From Glutamicibacter protophormiae (GTDB taxonomy: Bacteria; Actinomycetota; Actinomycetes; Actinomycetales; Micrococcaceae), in assembly GCF_014647495.1 (NCBI RefSeq), contig NZ_BMPH01000007.1:62001-126000 (forward strand): a stretch of DNA of 64,000 bases, in the 5' to 3' direction. The position numbers and the translations under genes are program-made. The stretch's first letter is position 1; each line of letters opens with the position of its first letter. Of the stretch, positions 1-8,500 are shown piece after piece. The notes under the pieces are model-generated. The model ran no database searches. It was not told the DNA's origin and saw nothing but the letters and a program-made list of their open reading frames with translations.

Positions 1-164
1 GCGCTGGCCAGATAGGCCAGCGCCACCACGGCGGCGAGCACCCAGACGTAAATCTCGGAGAACGAGTCGAAGCGTTCGGAAAAACTGCGCGCCGAGCGCA
101 CGCGGCGAAGGATGTCGCGCGGATCGTAACCGCTGGCCGCCGAGGTATCTGGACTAGCGCTCAA
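1..164 (-). CDS. Membrane protein, N-terminal part only (probable ABC transporter membrane partner)
   Basis: The gene runs off the left edge of the window, and only about 54 codons are visible. A TTG start at 164 overlaps the end of the upstream ABC ATPase gene by 11 nt in another frame, which indicates translational coupling. The visible protein begins with a polar, Arg-rich cytoplasmic segment (PRDILRRVRSARSFSERF). The first hydrophobic span then starts (IYVWVLAAVVALAYLAS) and is cut off. Position directly behind an ATPase subunit suggests the membrane partner of that ABC exporter; this is inference from context. Actinobacterial ATPases of this kind often sit beside large membrane proteins of unknown function. 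Confidence 0.55.
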   Translation of the reverse strand, partial: MSASPDTSAASGYDPRDILRRVRSARSFSERFDSFSEIYVWVLAAVVALAYLAS

Positions 165-849
165 GCCACTGCGCTCCGTCTTCGGACTCCACGTATTCCC
201 CGGCGTCGCCATCCAGCAGGAGCGCCCTATCCAGGCAAAGCCGCAGCATGGCCGGATCGTGCGTCACCGCCAGGATGCTGACCATGTCGCGGCGCAGCCC
301 TGCCAGCCGTTCATAAAACTTCTGCCGGATCCTCAAGTCCAGCCGCTGCTCGGGCTCATCGAAGATCAGGAGCCCGGCCGGGCGGATCAGCGTCGCGGCC
401 AGCAGCAGTTTGCGCCGCTGCCCCGAGGAGAGTTCCCCGGGCAGGTGGTCGGCGACCGCGGTGAGCTCGAAGAACTCCAGCTCGCTCTCGACTTTCGCTT
501 CCCATTCGGGCACTCCGTGCCCCCGTGCCACCATTTCCAGGTGCTCGGCGACGCTCAGTTCTTCGAAGAATGCACCGTCGCTGACCTGCACGGCAACGGT
601 CCGCCGGAAGTCCAGCGAATCCTCGTCCAGCGGCAGGCCCCGAAATGCCGTTTCACCGGACTGGGCCGGGATCCGGCCGAGCAGCGTTGCCAGCAGCGTG
701 GATTTGCCGCTGCCGTTGGAACCGATGATTCCCAGCCCGTCGCCGGTGCCGATCCGCAGGTCGATGGGGCCGCAGATCGTCTGTTCCGGATAGCCGATGA
801 CCAGCCCGTGGGCTTCCAGGTGCGTCCGGTGCTCTGATTCTGTCGCCAT
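154..849 (-). CDS. ABC transporter ATP-binding protein
   Basis: This 231-residue nucleotide-binding subunit would power an ABC transporter with the membrane protein encoded just downstream (overlap 11 nt). The Walker A loop is GSNGSGKST near residue 43, the signature is LSSGQ near 141, and Walker B is LLIFDEPEQ near 160. The switch histidine follows in AVTHD. The length is that of a single-domain ATPase of the small exporter type. The substrate cannot be read from the sequence. No Shine-Dalgarno sequence precedes the ATG; instead TACGCT lies 6 nt upstream (856-861 on the minus strand), which fits a leaderless transcript starting at the ATG. Confidence 0.9.
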   Translation of the reverse strand: MATESEHRTHLEAHGLVIGYPEQTICGPIDLRIGTGDGLGIIGSNGSGKSTLLATLLGRIPAQSGETAFRGLPLDEDSLDFRRTVAVQVSDGAFFEELSVAEHLEMVARGHGVPEWEAKVESELEFFELTAVADHLPGELSSGQRRKLLLAATLIRPAGLLIFDEPEQRLDLRIRQKFYERLAGLRRDMVSILAVTHDPAMLRLCLDRALLLDGDAGEYVESEDGAQWLER

Positions 850-909
850 CTGCCCAGCGTATCGAGGGCGGCGACGGCGGGGAGTCGCTCGAAATGATGA
901 CTTGGAGGA

Positions 910-1623
910 TTAACCTCGCCCGGCCGCCAGCTGCCCGTAGCCCGGCTCGCGCTTCTTGAACCAGCGGATCACCAGCGAGGTGACCGGGACGAAAATAATC
1001 TCCACCGCGGTCTTGTAGAGGAAGCCGACCACCACGTAGTTGATGAACGTGGGAGCGTCGGCGATGCCGATGACCGGAGCTGCGATGGCGCAGAAGATGA
1101 TGGTGTCCAGCAGTTCGCCGACGCCGCTGGACCCGATCAAGCGCGCGGCCAGCCCGCGTTCGCCGGTGCGCTCCTTGAGCTTGACCAGCACCCACGAGTT
1201 GGCCAGCTGGCCGACCAGGAAACCGGCGGCCGAGGCGACGACGATCTGCCAAATCGGTCCGAGCGTGCGTTCAAGGGCTTCCTGGCCGTCGTAGAAGTCG
1301 GCGGCGGGCAGCTGGATCATGATCCAGAAGCAGGCTACGGCGAAGAATGCGAGCACGAAGGTGGTGATGATCGATCGCCGCGCCGCTTTCAGCCCATATA
1401 CCTCGGAGATGACGTCGCCGAGGATGTAGGCCAGCGGAAACAGGAAGAACCCGCCGTCGGTCACGAGCGGTCCCAGGGTGACTCCCTTGGAAGCGCCGAT
1501 GTTCGAGAGGATGACCACCGCGCCCATCAGGGTCAGAACGGTGGAGAAGTACGGTGAGCCCGCAGCAGCGAAAACCGCTTTCGATGATGCGGGCAGAGTG
1601 GTTCTGGCGTTGGATTCGCCCAT
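910..1623 (-). CDS. yhhQ: Queuosine precursor transporter (YhhQ / VUT family)
   Basis: The product is an integral membrane protein of about 237 residues with six hydrophobic spans. It matches the YhhQ family, which imports queuosine precursors (preQ0/preQ1 or queuine) for tRNA modification. Recognisable features are GGFFLFPLAYILGDVISEVYG near residues 55-75 and, later, GSSGVGELLDTIIF and FINYVVVGFLYKTAVEI. The start at 1623 (MGESNART) was chosen because AAGGA lies 8 nt upstream and the length matches the family; a longer reading from a TTG at 1767 would add a low-quality, Arg-rich tail. A strong hairpin sits in the leader. The window also encodes GluQ, the enzyme that glutamylates queuosine in tRNA-Asp. 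Confidence 0.88.
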   Translation of the reverse strand: MGESNARTTLPASSKAVFAAAGSPYFSTVLTLMGAVVILSNIGASKGVTLGPLVTDGGFFLFPLAYILGDVISEVYGLKAARRSIITTFVLAFFAVACFWIMIQLPAADFYDGQEALERTLGPIWQIVVASAAGFLVGQLANSWVLVKLKERTGERGLAARLIGSSGVGELLDTIIFCAIAAPVIGIADAPTFINYVVVGFLYKTAVEIIFVPVTSLVIRWFKKREPGYGQLAAGRG

Positions 1624-1663
1624 GATTTTTTCCTTGTCAAAGTGGTTCGCCAGGAGAGCCATT

Positions 1664-1709
1664 GCCCGACGCCGCCTCGCCACGGTGCGTGGTTCGCGAG
1701 GCGTTGGGC
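1664..1709 (-). promoter_or_regulatory. Stable hairpin in the yhhQ leader
   Basis: On the minus strand, 40-85 nt before the yhhQ start, CGCCTCGC pairs with GCGAGGCG around a 15-nt loop. The stem can be lengthened by GCCCAACGC against GCGTCGGGC with a 3-nt bulge. It lies inside the probable 5' UTR. Queuosine genes are often controlled by preQ1 riboswitches, but this sequence does not visibly match the preQ1-I or preQ1-II consensus, so only a leader structure is claimed. Confidence 0.45.
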
Positions 1710-1921
1710 GTTTGGCATGCTGTCCCGCTGTATTAGCACTTACCCAGCAAGTATCCCACGCGCCCAAACGACCCGCTAAGTGACCTACTTCATAGTAACA
1801 ATGATTCTTGGACTCAAGGTTCGAGAAAGAGACATCTCACTTGAACTTCTTTGGAACATGCAATCGAGGTACGAAGGAGCAGGGTGATGGGCCTCCCCTA
1901 CTTCCGCATGAACTCGAGACA

Positions 1922-1953
1922 TTTTTGAACGCGTTCAAAAAGCTCGGTAGAAT
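1922..1953 (+). promoter_or_regulatory. Promoter and 20-bp palindromic operator of the TetR gene
   Basis: TTTTTGAACGCGTTCAAAAA at 1922-1941 is a perfect 20-bp palindrome. It contains the -35 hexamer TTGAAC (1925-1930). A 17-bp spacer leads to the -10 hexamer TAGAAT (1948-1953), and the TetR ATG follows 6 nt later. The transcript would therefore start at or next to the ATG (leaderless). A palindrome over the -35 box directly before a TetR gene is the classic layout of autorepression. Confidence 0.75.
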
Positions 1954-1959
1954 CGCCCC

Positions 1960-2664
1960 ATGACCATTCAGCCGCGCACGCTCAAGGGGCAGGAAACCCA
2001 AGCCAAGCTCCTGCAAACCGCGCTGGACTGCTTTGCCGCCGAGGGGTACAAGGCATCCAGCATGCGTGTCATAGCGGCACGAGCTGGGGTCTCACTGTCC
2101 CATGCCTATTACTATTTCTCCTCCAAGGAAGACATCGTCGCCCGGTTGCTGCTGAATCTGCGTACCGAGCAGTTCGAGCGGTGCCGTTCCGCGCTCGACG
2201 AAGGCAACACGCTTGAAAGCAATATCCGGGCAGTTTTCACCTCTGGTTTGAGCGTCATGCAGCCGTACCACGAGTTCGGTCCGGCATTCCTCAAAGTTCT
2301 GCTATCCCAAGACCAGGTGGACAATGAACTTTCGGCCGTCGAATTCTCCCTCTGGGAAAAAGCCGTTTCCGGTGCGCGCCCGCTGCCACCGCTGGGCATC
2401 CGCAGTGATCTGCCGAAGTTCCTCTCGCTTCTGTCGCGGCAACTGTTTTCCGTCTGGGCCTACGACCAGTCGGCCAACCAACGGCGTTCGCTGCTGCTCA
2501 TGGACAACGCCGCGCCCGTGGCCGCGAAGTTCGCGGTCCTCTGCCGACTTCCCGTCGTGCGCTCACTGTTCGCAGATGTTCTGGCGCTCATGGACTCCGG
2601 AAGTTCGGTACAGGATCATCAGGACCGACAGACCACCAGATCAAAGGTCCCCAAGGCTTCCTGA
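1960..2664 (+). CDS. TetR-family transcriptional regulator
   Basis: This 234-residue regulator has an N-terminal TetR helix-turn-helix: TKLLQTALDCFAAEGYKASS-type helix 1 (here AKLLQTALDCFAAEGYKASS), then MRVIAARAGVSLSHAYYYFSSKEDIV at about residues 36-60. The rest is a ligand-binding and dimerisation domain with no family assignment possible by eye. It is probably autoregulated through the 20-bp palindrome in its promoter, and it is transcribed away from yhhQ. The next gene starts 118 nt downstream and might be a target. The ligand is unknown. Confidence 0.88.
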   Translation: MTIQPRTLKGQETQAKLLQTALDCFAAEGYKASSMRVIAARAGVSLSHAYYYFSSKEDIVARLLLNLRTEQFERCRSALDEGNTLESNIRAVFTSGLSVMQPYHEFGPAFLKVLLSQDQVDNELSAVEFSLWEKAVSGARPLPPLGIRSDLPKFLSLLSRQLFSVWAYDQSANQRRSLLLMDNAAPVAAKFAVLCRLPVVRSLFADVLALMDSGSSVQDHQDRQTTRSKVPKAS

Positions 2665-2782
2665 CACCGAGTTCACGCATCACACAGGCCGTTCACGGTT
2701 CGCGTTCTGGTGCCGCCATATTTTGAGCGTAAAGTCGGAAGTGACAACCGGCGACTCTGGCCACGAAGGAGTGCAATACAAC

Positions 2783-3397
2783 ATGAGCGGAACACGACGC
2801 GAATTGCCAGTCTGGGCCGAGGCCTACGCGCTCCTGCGGGATCGCATTGCCACGTTTCCAACTCTCGGCGAGATTCGATCGGTCAACCATGACGGCGAGG
2901 ATGTCGAGATCCTCGGATACTGGCCGGACGCGCCCTGGACTGCGCCGGCCGATGCCCAGCGATTGGTCTTCCTCGGTCCCGTCAACGAGCGGACCGCGGA
3001 AAGCCTGCAGAGCGCCGGCTGGACGGAAACCGCGAAAATGTCGTTGCTGGCGGGCAAGCCCGAGGATGTGGAGCAGGTAGTGAAGCTGCCCGACACCTCC
3101 GCCTTGTTCGAAGCACCGATGAACGACTACGACGTTGTCGAGGTCACCGACTTCGACCGCCCTGTTGCCCGCGGACGAATGCACTACGGTCCTTCTTTCG
3201 GCCTGCTGACGGATCCCGACCTGTACGCGCCCACAGACCCCGACACCGCCCGCCGGGCGATTCTCGCAAACTTTGCCGGAGCAGCCTACGGCCACGGTAT
3301 ACCATGGCTGTTATTGGTCGCGTCCAGCGAAAACGCGGGAACGTTGGCCGAAGGCTGGTCCAAGGCCACCGACCTCAGCTTCTGGCAACAGGGCTAA
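2783..3397 (+). CDS. Hypothetical protein, possibly GNAT-like
   Basis: This 204-residue protein starts at an ATG with GAAGGAG 11 nt upstream. It has no signal peptide or membrane span. The C-terminal part (PDTARRAILANFAGAAYGHG, then IPWLLLVASSENAGTLAEGW) has the rhythm of a GNAT acetyltransferase: an acetyl-CoA loop region followed by a beta strand. The usual Q/RxxGxG/A signature is not visible, so the assignment is weak. It follows the TetR gene and precedes pdxK on the same strand. Function is not known. Confidence 0.75.
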   Translation: MSGTRRELPVWAEAYALLRDRIATFPTLGEIRSVNHDGEDVEILGYWPDAPWTAPADAQRLVFLGPVNERTAESLQSAGWTETAKMSLLAGKPEDVEQVVKLPDTSALFEAPMNDYDVVEVTDFDRPVARGRMHYGPSFGLLTDPDLYAPTDPDTARRAILANFAGAAYGHGIPWLLLVASSENAGTLAEGWSKATDLSFWQQG

Positions 3398-3433
3398 AAG
3401 TAATCACCAGTACACACAATCATTCATGGGACT

Positions 3434-4258
3434 ATGACTAATACAAACACTGCAAGCGGCCCTGCACTCACCCTGACCATCGCAGGTTCCGAAGCCACCG
3501 GCGGCGCCGGCGCCCAGGCCGACCTGAAGACCTTCCAGGAACTGGGAACCTACGGCATCGTTGCGCTGACTTGCATCGTATCCTTCGACCCCAAGGATTC
3601 CTGGAACCACCGCTTCGTGCCGGTGGATCAGCAGGTCATCGCCGACCAGCTCGAAGCGATCCAGACCTGCTACGAGGGCAAGCTCGGCACCGTGAAGCTG
3701 GGCATGATGGGATCACCTGCCACCATCGACACCGTTGCCACGGCGCTGAAGTCGCAGAAATGGGACAACGTCCTGCTCGATCCGGTACTGATCTGCAAGG
3801 GCCAGGAACCGGGCCATGCGCTGGACACCGACGAAGCACTGAAGTCCACCTTGTTGCCGCTGGCTACTTTCGTCACCCCGAACCATTTCGAAGCAGAGCA
3901 GCTCTCGGGCCTGACCATCACCTCCGAGGAGGACCTGGTGACCGCAGCCAAGAAGATCCACGAGATCTCCGGCGCTGCGGTGCTGGCCAAGGGCGGCGTA
4001 CGCATTGCCGGCGAAGACGCAGTAGACGTGTTCTACGACGGCGAGACCCTCGAGGTCCTGCGCGAGAAGAAGATCGGCGAAGTTGCTGTTTCTGGTGCCG
4101 GATGCTCGTTAGCCGCCGCAGTGACTTCCGAACTGGCCAAGGGCGCGACCCCGCTGGAAGCCGCACGCACCGCAAAGGCTTTCGTTACCGAAGGCATCCG
4201 CAACCGCGTCGCTGGAAAGACCCCATTCGACGCGCTGTGGCAGGGCGGCCGCCGCTAG
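3434..4258 (+). CDS. pdxK: Pyridoxine/pyridoxal kinase, ThiD-like (PdxK)
   Basis: This 274-residue ribokinase-fold kinase phosphorylates pyridoxine-type B6 vitamers and possibly hydroxymethylpyrimidine. The N-terminal motif is LTIAGSEATGGAGAQADLK (residues 13-31). The sequence FDPKDSWNH matches the Bacillus PdxK branch of the ThiD family rather than classical ThiD. The catalytic region reads VSGAGCSLAAAVTSELAKGA near residue 222, with the GAGC form of the GTGD-type anion-hole motif that is typical of this branch. No clear Shine-Dalgarno sequence is present. A hairpin terminator follows 23 nt after the stop, so the gene is probably the end of its transcript. Confidence 0.85.
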   Translation: MTNTNTASGPALTLTIAGSEATGGAGAQADLKTFQELGTYGIVALTCIVSFDPKDSWNHRFVPVDQQVIADQLEAIQTCYEGKLGTVKLGMMGSPATIDTVATALKSQKWDNVLLDPVLICKGQEPGHALDTDEALKSTLLPLATFVTPNHFEAEQLSGLTITSEEDLVTAAKKIHEISGAAVLAKGGVRIAGEDAVDVFYDGETLEVLREKKIGEVAVSGAGCSLAAAVTSELAKGATPLEAARTAKAFVTEGIRNRVAGKTPFDALWQGGRR

Positions 4259-4281
4259 GTCGATCCGCAAGCAGAACCACC

Positions 4282-4323
4282 GACGCCGAGGAAAACCACC
4301 GTTCTCCTCGGCGTCTGCTTTTA
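4282..4323 (+). terminator. Rho-independent terminator after pdxK
   Basis: An 11-bp perfect stem GACGCCGAGGA / TCCTCGGCGTC with a 12-nt loop is followed by TGCTTTTT-like T-rich sequence, 23 nt after the pdxK stop. Confidence 0.85.
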
Positions 4324-4641
4324 AATCCCTGACCACACCTTCTTGGGGCAAGCGGGCCGGCTTGCTAAAGTGGTTGAAGAATCTCAATTTGTTGCGTGCC
4401 TGGGCACGGGAAAGGGCGGTCGGCGATGCACGCCACTTTGACGCTCTGCCCGTTCGTCCCTGCGGCGGACGGGGCAACTGGCAAGTAGCTAGGCTGCAAC
4501 CCCTGCGTTGACAGTCATTGCCTTGCTGCGCCTACGTCATTTCCGCCATAGACGGGACCTGTTCCTCCCCACCATTCAGCGCTTTTGCGCGCCGTCCGGA
4601 AGTTCCCGCCGGGCATCGGACGGAATACCCAAGGAATTGCC
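4324..4641 (+). promoter_or_regulatory. 318-bp gene-free leader region of the FBP-domain gene
   Basis: No coding frame is convincing here. Two small hairpins are visible: GCAAGC/GCTTGC at 4348-4365 and CCGTCCG/CGGACGG at 4592-4623, the second within the likely 5' UTR. A TTGACA hexamer lies at about 4508, but no convincing -10 box sits at the expected distance. No known riboswitch motif was recognised. Confidence 0.35.
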
Positions 4642-5130
4642 ATGCAGCCATTGAACGAAAAAACCATCCGCGCCAGCTTTATCAACGCCAGCCGCCAGGA
4701 AGCCAAAAAACTCACCCCGCCGGAAAACTTCAACAGCCTCGACTGGGAATCGCTGGAATACCTCGGTTGGCGCGATCCGAAGATGCCGCAGCGCGGGTAC
4801 ATGATCTACACGAACGCCAACGGCGAAACCCGCGGCTTGTTGCTGCGCGCCACCGAAGGCGCACGCAAAGCGGGCAGCGCGGCCATGTGCGAGATGTGCC
4901 GCGACGTCACCCTGCCGTGCGCGGTAGGAATGTTCACCACCCGCCGTTCGGGCCAAGCCGGCCGCGACGGAGACACGCTGGGCACCCTGCTCTGCACCCG
5001 CTTCGAGTGCTCCGCCAATGTACGCATCGCCCCGCCAAAGGATCCCATCAACCCGGATCCAATGGTTGTCGTTGCGCAGCGGATCATCCAGCTCGATGAG
5101 CGCGTGAACAGCTTCATCGAACGCGTCTAA
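4642..5130 (+). CDS. FBP-domain protein (EF-G-binding, treble-clef zinc finger type)
   Basis: This 162-residue protein resembles the FBP/FusB-type family, whose members bind elongation factor G and can relieve fusidic-acid arrest of ribosomes. The C-terminal half carries a four-cysteine zinc site: CEMCRDV near residue 74 and LCTRFECSANVR near 118. The N-terminal half is helical (NEKTIRASFINASRQEAKKL). The start was set at 4642, with AAGGA 6 nt upstream. An FBP domain alone does not prove fusidic-acid resistance; in actinobacteria this family is mostly uncharacterised. A strong hairpin terminator follows. Confidence 0.8.
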   Translation: MQPLNEKTIRASFINASRQEAKKLTPPENFNSLDWESLEYLGWRDPKMPQRGYMIYTNANGETRGLLLRATEGARKAGSAAMCEMCRDVTLPCAVGMFTTRRSGQAGRDGDTLGTLLCTRFECSANVRIAPPKDPINPDPMVVVAQRIIQLDERVNSFIERV

Positions 5131-5139
5131 CGGGCACGT

Positions 5140-5170
5140 GGTGGAGCGGGGCACTTTGCCCCGCTCCACC
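5140..5170 (+). terminator. Hairpin terminator after the FBP gene
   Basis: GGTGGAGCGGGGC pairs perfectly with GCCCCGCTCCACC (13 bp, 5-nt loop), 9 nt after the stop. There is no T tract, which is common in high-GC actinobacterial terminators. Confidence 0.7.
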
Positions 5171-5352
5171 GGCATCACCTTCCATGCAGGAGCGCATTCC
5201 GAATAGACCGCTTGAGCCGGAATGGAATAATCTAAAAATTTTTGCTCGCGCAGGTTGACCTATTGGCGCTTCTCCGTTGTAATTCCCGATGACTAAATCT
5301 GAAAGACCGGTCCGCACTATCCATCGGACCGCAATATTTGTTCAATATCCCC

Positions 5353-5380
5353 TTGATATATGACGTACGTCACCTATGAT
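5353..5380 (+). promoter_or_regulatory. Subtilase promoter with a 12-bp palindrome in the spacer
   Basis: TTGATA (5353-5358), a 16-bp spacer and TATGAT (5375-5380) form a good sigma-70-type promoter in an AT-rich stretch. The perfect palindrome TGACGTACGTCA (5361-5372) fills the spacer, so a bound dimeric regulator would block RNA polymerase. The start point near 5387 would leave a 5' UTR of about 120 nt. The remaining gene-free sequence from 5171 to 5508 shows nothing else. Confidence 0.6.
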
Positions 5381-5508
5381 TCCACACTAGGGGCTCGATG
5401 CTTCAGCGGACGTCTGCCCTCGGACGATCATCATGGCACGCACCGCTTTGTCGTATCGGCCACCCGGCATCGGGAGCATTTCCGCTGTCCAGCTCGGCTA
5501 GGAGAATC

Positions 5509-8500
5509 ATGGTCACACGGCGCACTGACAAACTGCCGCGCCTCCTGCTGGGATCGGCCACTGCTTTGGCATTGGCGGTCACCATCGGCGGTCCGGCAAG
5601 CGCAGTCAATATTCCACAACCTGCGGATGGTGATGAGGCAGCTTCGCTGTCGATCACCCGCAGCGATACCCTTTCAAACCTCAAGGTTTCCAAACCCTTG
5701 GCCAAGGCCAGCGGAGAAGTCTCGGTCTTCGTCCAGCTGGAAGGCGACGGAGCCTTCCAGGAGGTCAAGAAGTCCGGCAAGTCCAAGGACGCGGCAAAGG
5801 TCAAGAAGATCCGATCCGAAGTCAAGCAAAAGGGCAAGGAACTTGCCGCTCAGGCAGATTCAGAGGTCATCTATTCGACATCGAACGCCCTGCGCGGCGT
5901 GGCACTGACCGGCGACGCAGACGAGCTCCGGGCACTGGCCGAGCGCACGGATGTCGCCAAGATCAGCGGCATCGTTCCAAAGAAGCCTTCCAATCGCGGA
6001 TCGGTCATCGACACCGGCGCCCTGGAATCATGGACGGCGCTGGGCAAGACCGGCGACGGGGTGAAGATCGCGGTGCTGGACACCGGCATCGACTACACCC
6101 ACGCCAGCTTCGGCGGCCCCGGAACCCTAGAGGGCTACAAACAGGCACAGGCATCGGAAGGTCTTCCCGCTCCGGATTCAGGTCTCCTAGACCCGAAGAA
6201 GTTCATCGGCGGCTGGGACTTGGTCGGAGACAACTACAACGCCGACCCGGATGCCGACGACTACCAGCCGATCCCGAACCCGGATCCCAACCCGTTGGAC
6301 TGCGAGCTCGCCGGGCACGGATCCCACGTGGCAGGCACCGCAGCGGGGTACGGCGTCAACGCGGACGGCACCACGTTCACCGGGGACTACTCCAAGCTCA
6401 AGGCTGACGATGTCATGGGCATGAAGGTCGGTCCTGGTTCCGCCCCGGAGGCGCAGCTGATCGGCATCCGCGTCTTCGGCTGCACCGGATCCTCCGAAGT
6501 GGTGGGCCAAGCACTGGACTATGTAATGGATCCCAATGGCGACGGAGACTTCTCCGACCGCGCCGATGTGGTGAACATGTCGCTCGGTTCGGACCATTCG
6601 CCGGTCGAAGATCCGGAAAATGACATCGTCGATGCTCTGTCTGAAGCCGGCATCCTCTCCGTGGTGGCCTCCGGCAACGCCGGAGATGTCACCGACGTGG
6701 GCGGCTCGCCGGGCAACTCCCGCAGCTCGTTGACCGTGGCGAATTCCGTCGGCTCGACGCTCACCATGGACAAGATCCGCGTCGAAGCGCCGGCAGATGT
6801 CGCCGGTGATGTGGCCGGGCAGTACTCGTCGAACTTCAATTACACCGCCGCAGACCCGGCCGAGCTGACTGGTGAAGTTGTCATGGCTCCGTCGTCCAAT
6901 GCCTTCGGTTGCAGCGCGTTCGCCCCAGGTTCGCTGAACGGCAAGTGGGTCTGGCTGCAGTGGAGCGAAAACGGCGCATTCCCGTGCGGTTCCGCAGCCC
7001 GTTTCAACAATGCCGAAGCCGCCGGTGCCACCGGAGTCCTGCTGGATTCCGAAGCCAATGTCTTCGACGCCGGCATCGCCGGCAACACGACGATTCCCGG
7101 AGCCCAGCTCACCCTGGACAACGCCACCAAACTGCGCCCGGCCGCCGAGGCCGGAACGATGAAGGTCACCCTGTCTCCGGATTTCGCCGGTGCAGCTTCC
7201 AGCCCTTCCGGTGTGCTCGATACCTTGAATTCGTCTTCATCGCGCGGCGTGCACGGCTCCAATGGCATCGTGAAGCCTGATGTCGCTGCAATGGGTACCC
7301 AGATCGGTTCGGTGGGCGTGGGCACCGGCAACGGCGTCGCCGTCATGTCCGGGACTTCCATGGCAACCCCGCTGGTTGCCGGCATTGCAGCCCTGGTGCT
7401 TGAGGACACGGATCTGACTCCGGCCCAGGCCAAGAGCATCGTGATGAACACCGCCGCCACCGACATCAAGGATGCCGACGGCGATATCTACGGGCCAAAC
7501 CGTGTGGGTGCCGGCCGTGTCATGGCCGACAAGGCCATCTCCACTCCGGCTTATGCCTACGCTTCCAAGGACTCGGATCTGACCAGCGTCGTCTTCGGCG
7601 TTATCGAGCTCGAGGGCAAGAAGAAGTACAAGAGCAGCCGTGACATCACGGTGAAGAACACCAGCAAGAAGACCCAGACCTACGCGGCGAAGTATGTTCC
7701 TGCGACCCAGATTCCGGGCGCTACGTACACCCTCGACCGCCGGTCGGTAACGGTCGCACCGGGCAAGAGCACCAAGGTGAAGGTCACGCTGCAGGTTGAT
7801 CCGAAGCGTTGGGCCAAAACCATGGATCCGACCATGGACGCCCAGCAGTCGGGCCTCGACCGCGCTTGGCTGGCAGACGCCACCGGCCGCGTGGAGCTGA
7901 CCAGCGAGTCCGCGCCAACCCTGCGCGTCCCTGTGCAGGCTGCTCCGAAGCTCGCCGCTGATATGTCGGCCAAGGTCAAGAAGGTCAAGAACGGCAAGCA
8001 CGATTCGGGCCTGGAGCTCTCGCTCAAGGGTGATGACGTCATTGCAGGCCAAGGCCCGAGCCAGGTCTTCTCGTTAATGGGTGCCTTTGAACTGGGTGCC
8101 AGCAGCAAGCGCGGCCCGTCCTCGCTCGACGCCATTCCAGGCGCACGGTCGATGGACCTGCAGCATGTCGGCGCCTCGAGCACCGCTCCGCGCACCGGTG
8201 TTGCCGACGGCCTGCTGAACGTGGGCATTTCGACCTACGCCAACTGGGCCCACCTGGCTGGCGGCACAGAGCTCGATGTCGAGATCGACACCAACAATGA
8301 TGGAAAGGCAGACTTCGTCACCTTCACCACCGCAATCGACGAGATCGACCTCGATCTGGCGGCGACCTACGATCTGAAGACCCTCAAGCAGGTCGACCTG
8401 CAGCCGGTCAACGGCGTGCTGGGGGACGTGGACACCAACAGCTTCGACACCAATACGGCGATCCTGCCGGTGTCGCTGGCCGCGCTCGGACTGTCCGAGA

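Noticed and set aside
1664-1709. preQ1 riboswitch
   Set aside because: No consensus motifs of the known preQ1 classes could be recognised; kept only as a leader hairpin.
2324-2782. Upstream extension of the hypothetical protein at 2783
   Set aside because: It overlaps the TetR gene in another frame; the ATG at 2783 has a good ribosome binding site.
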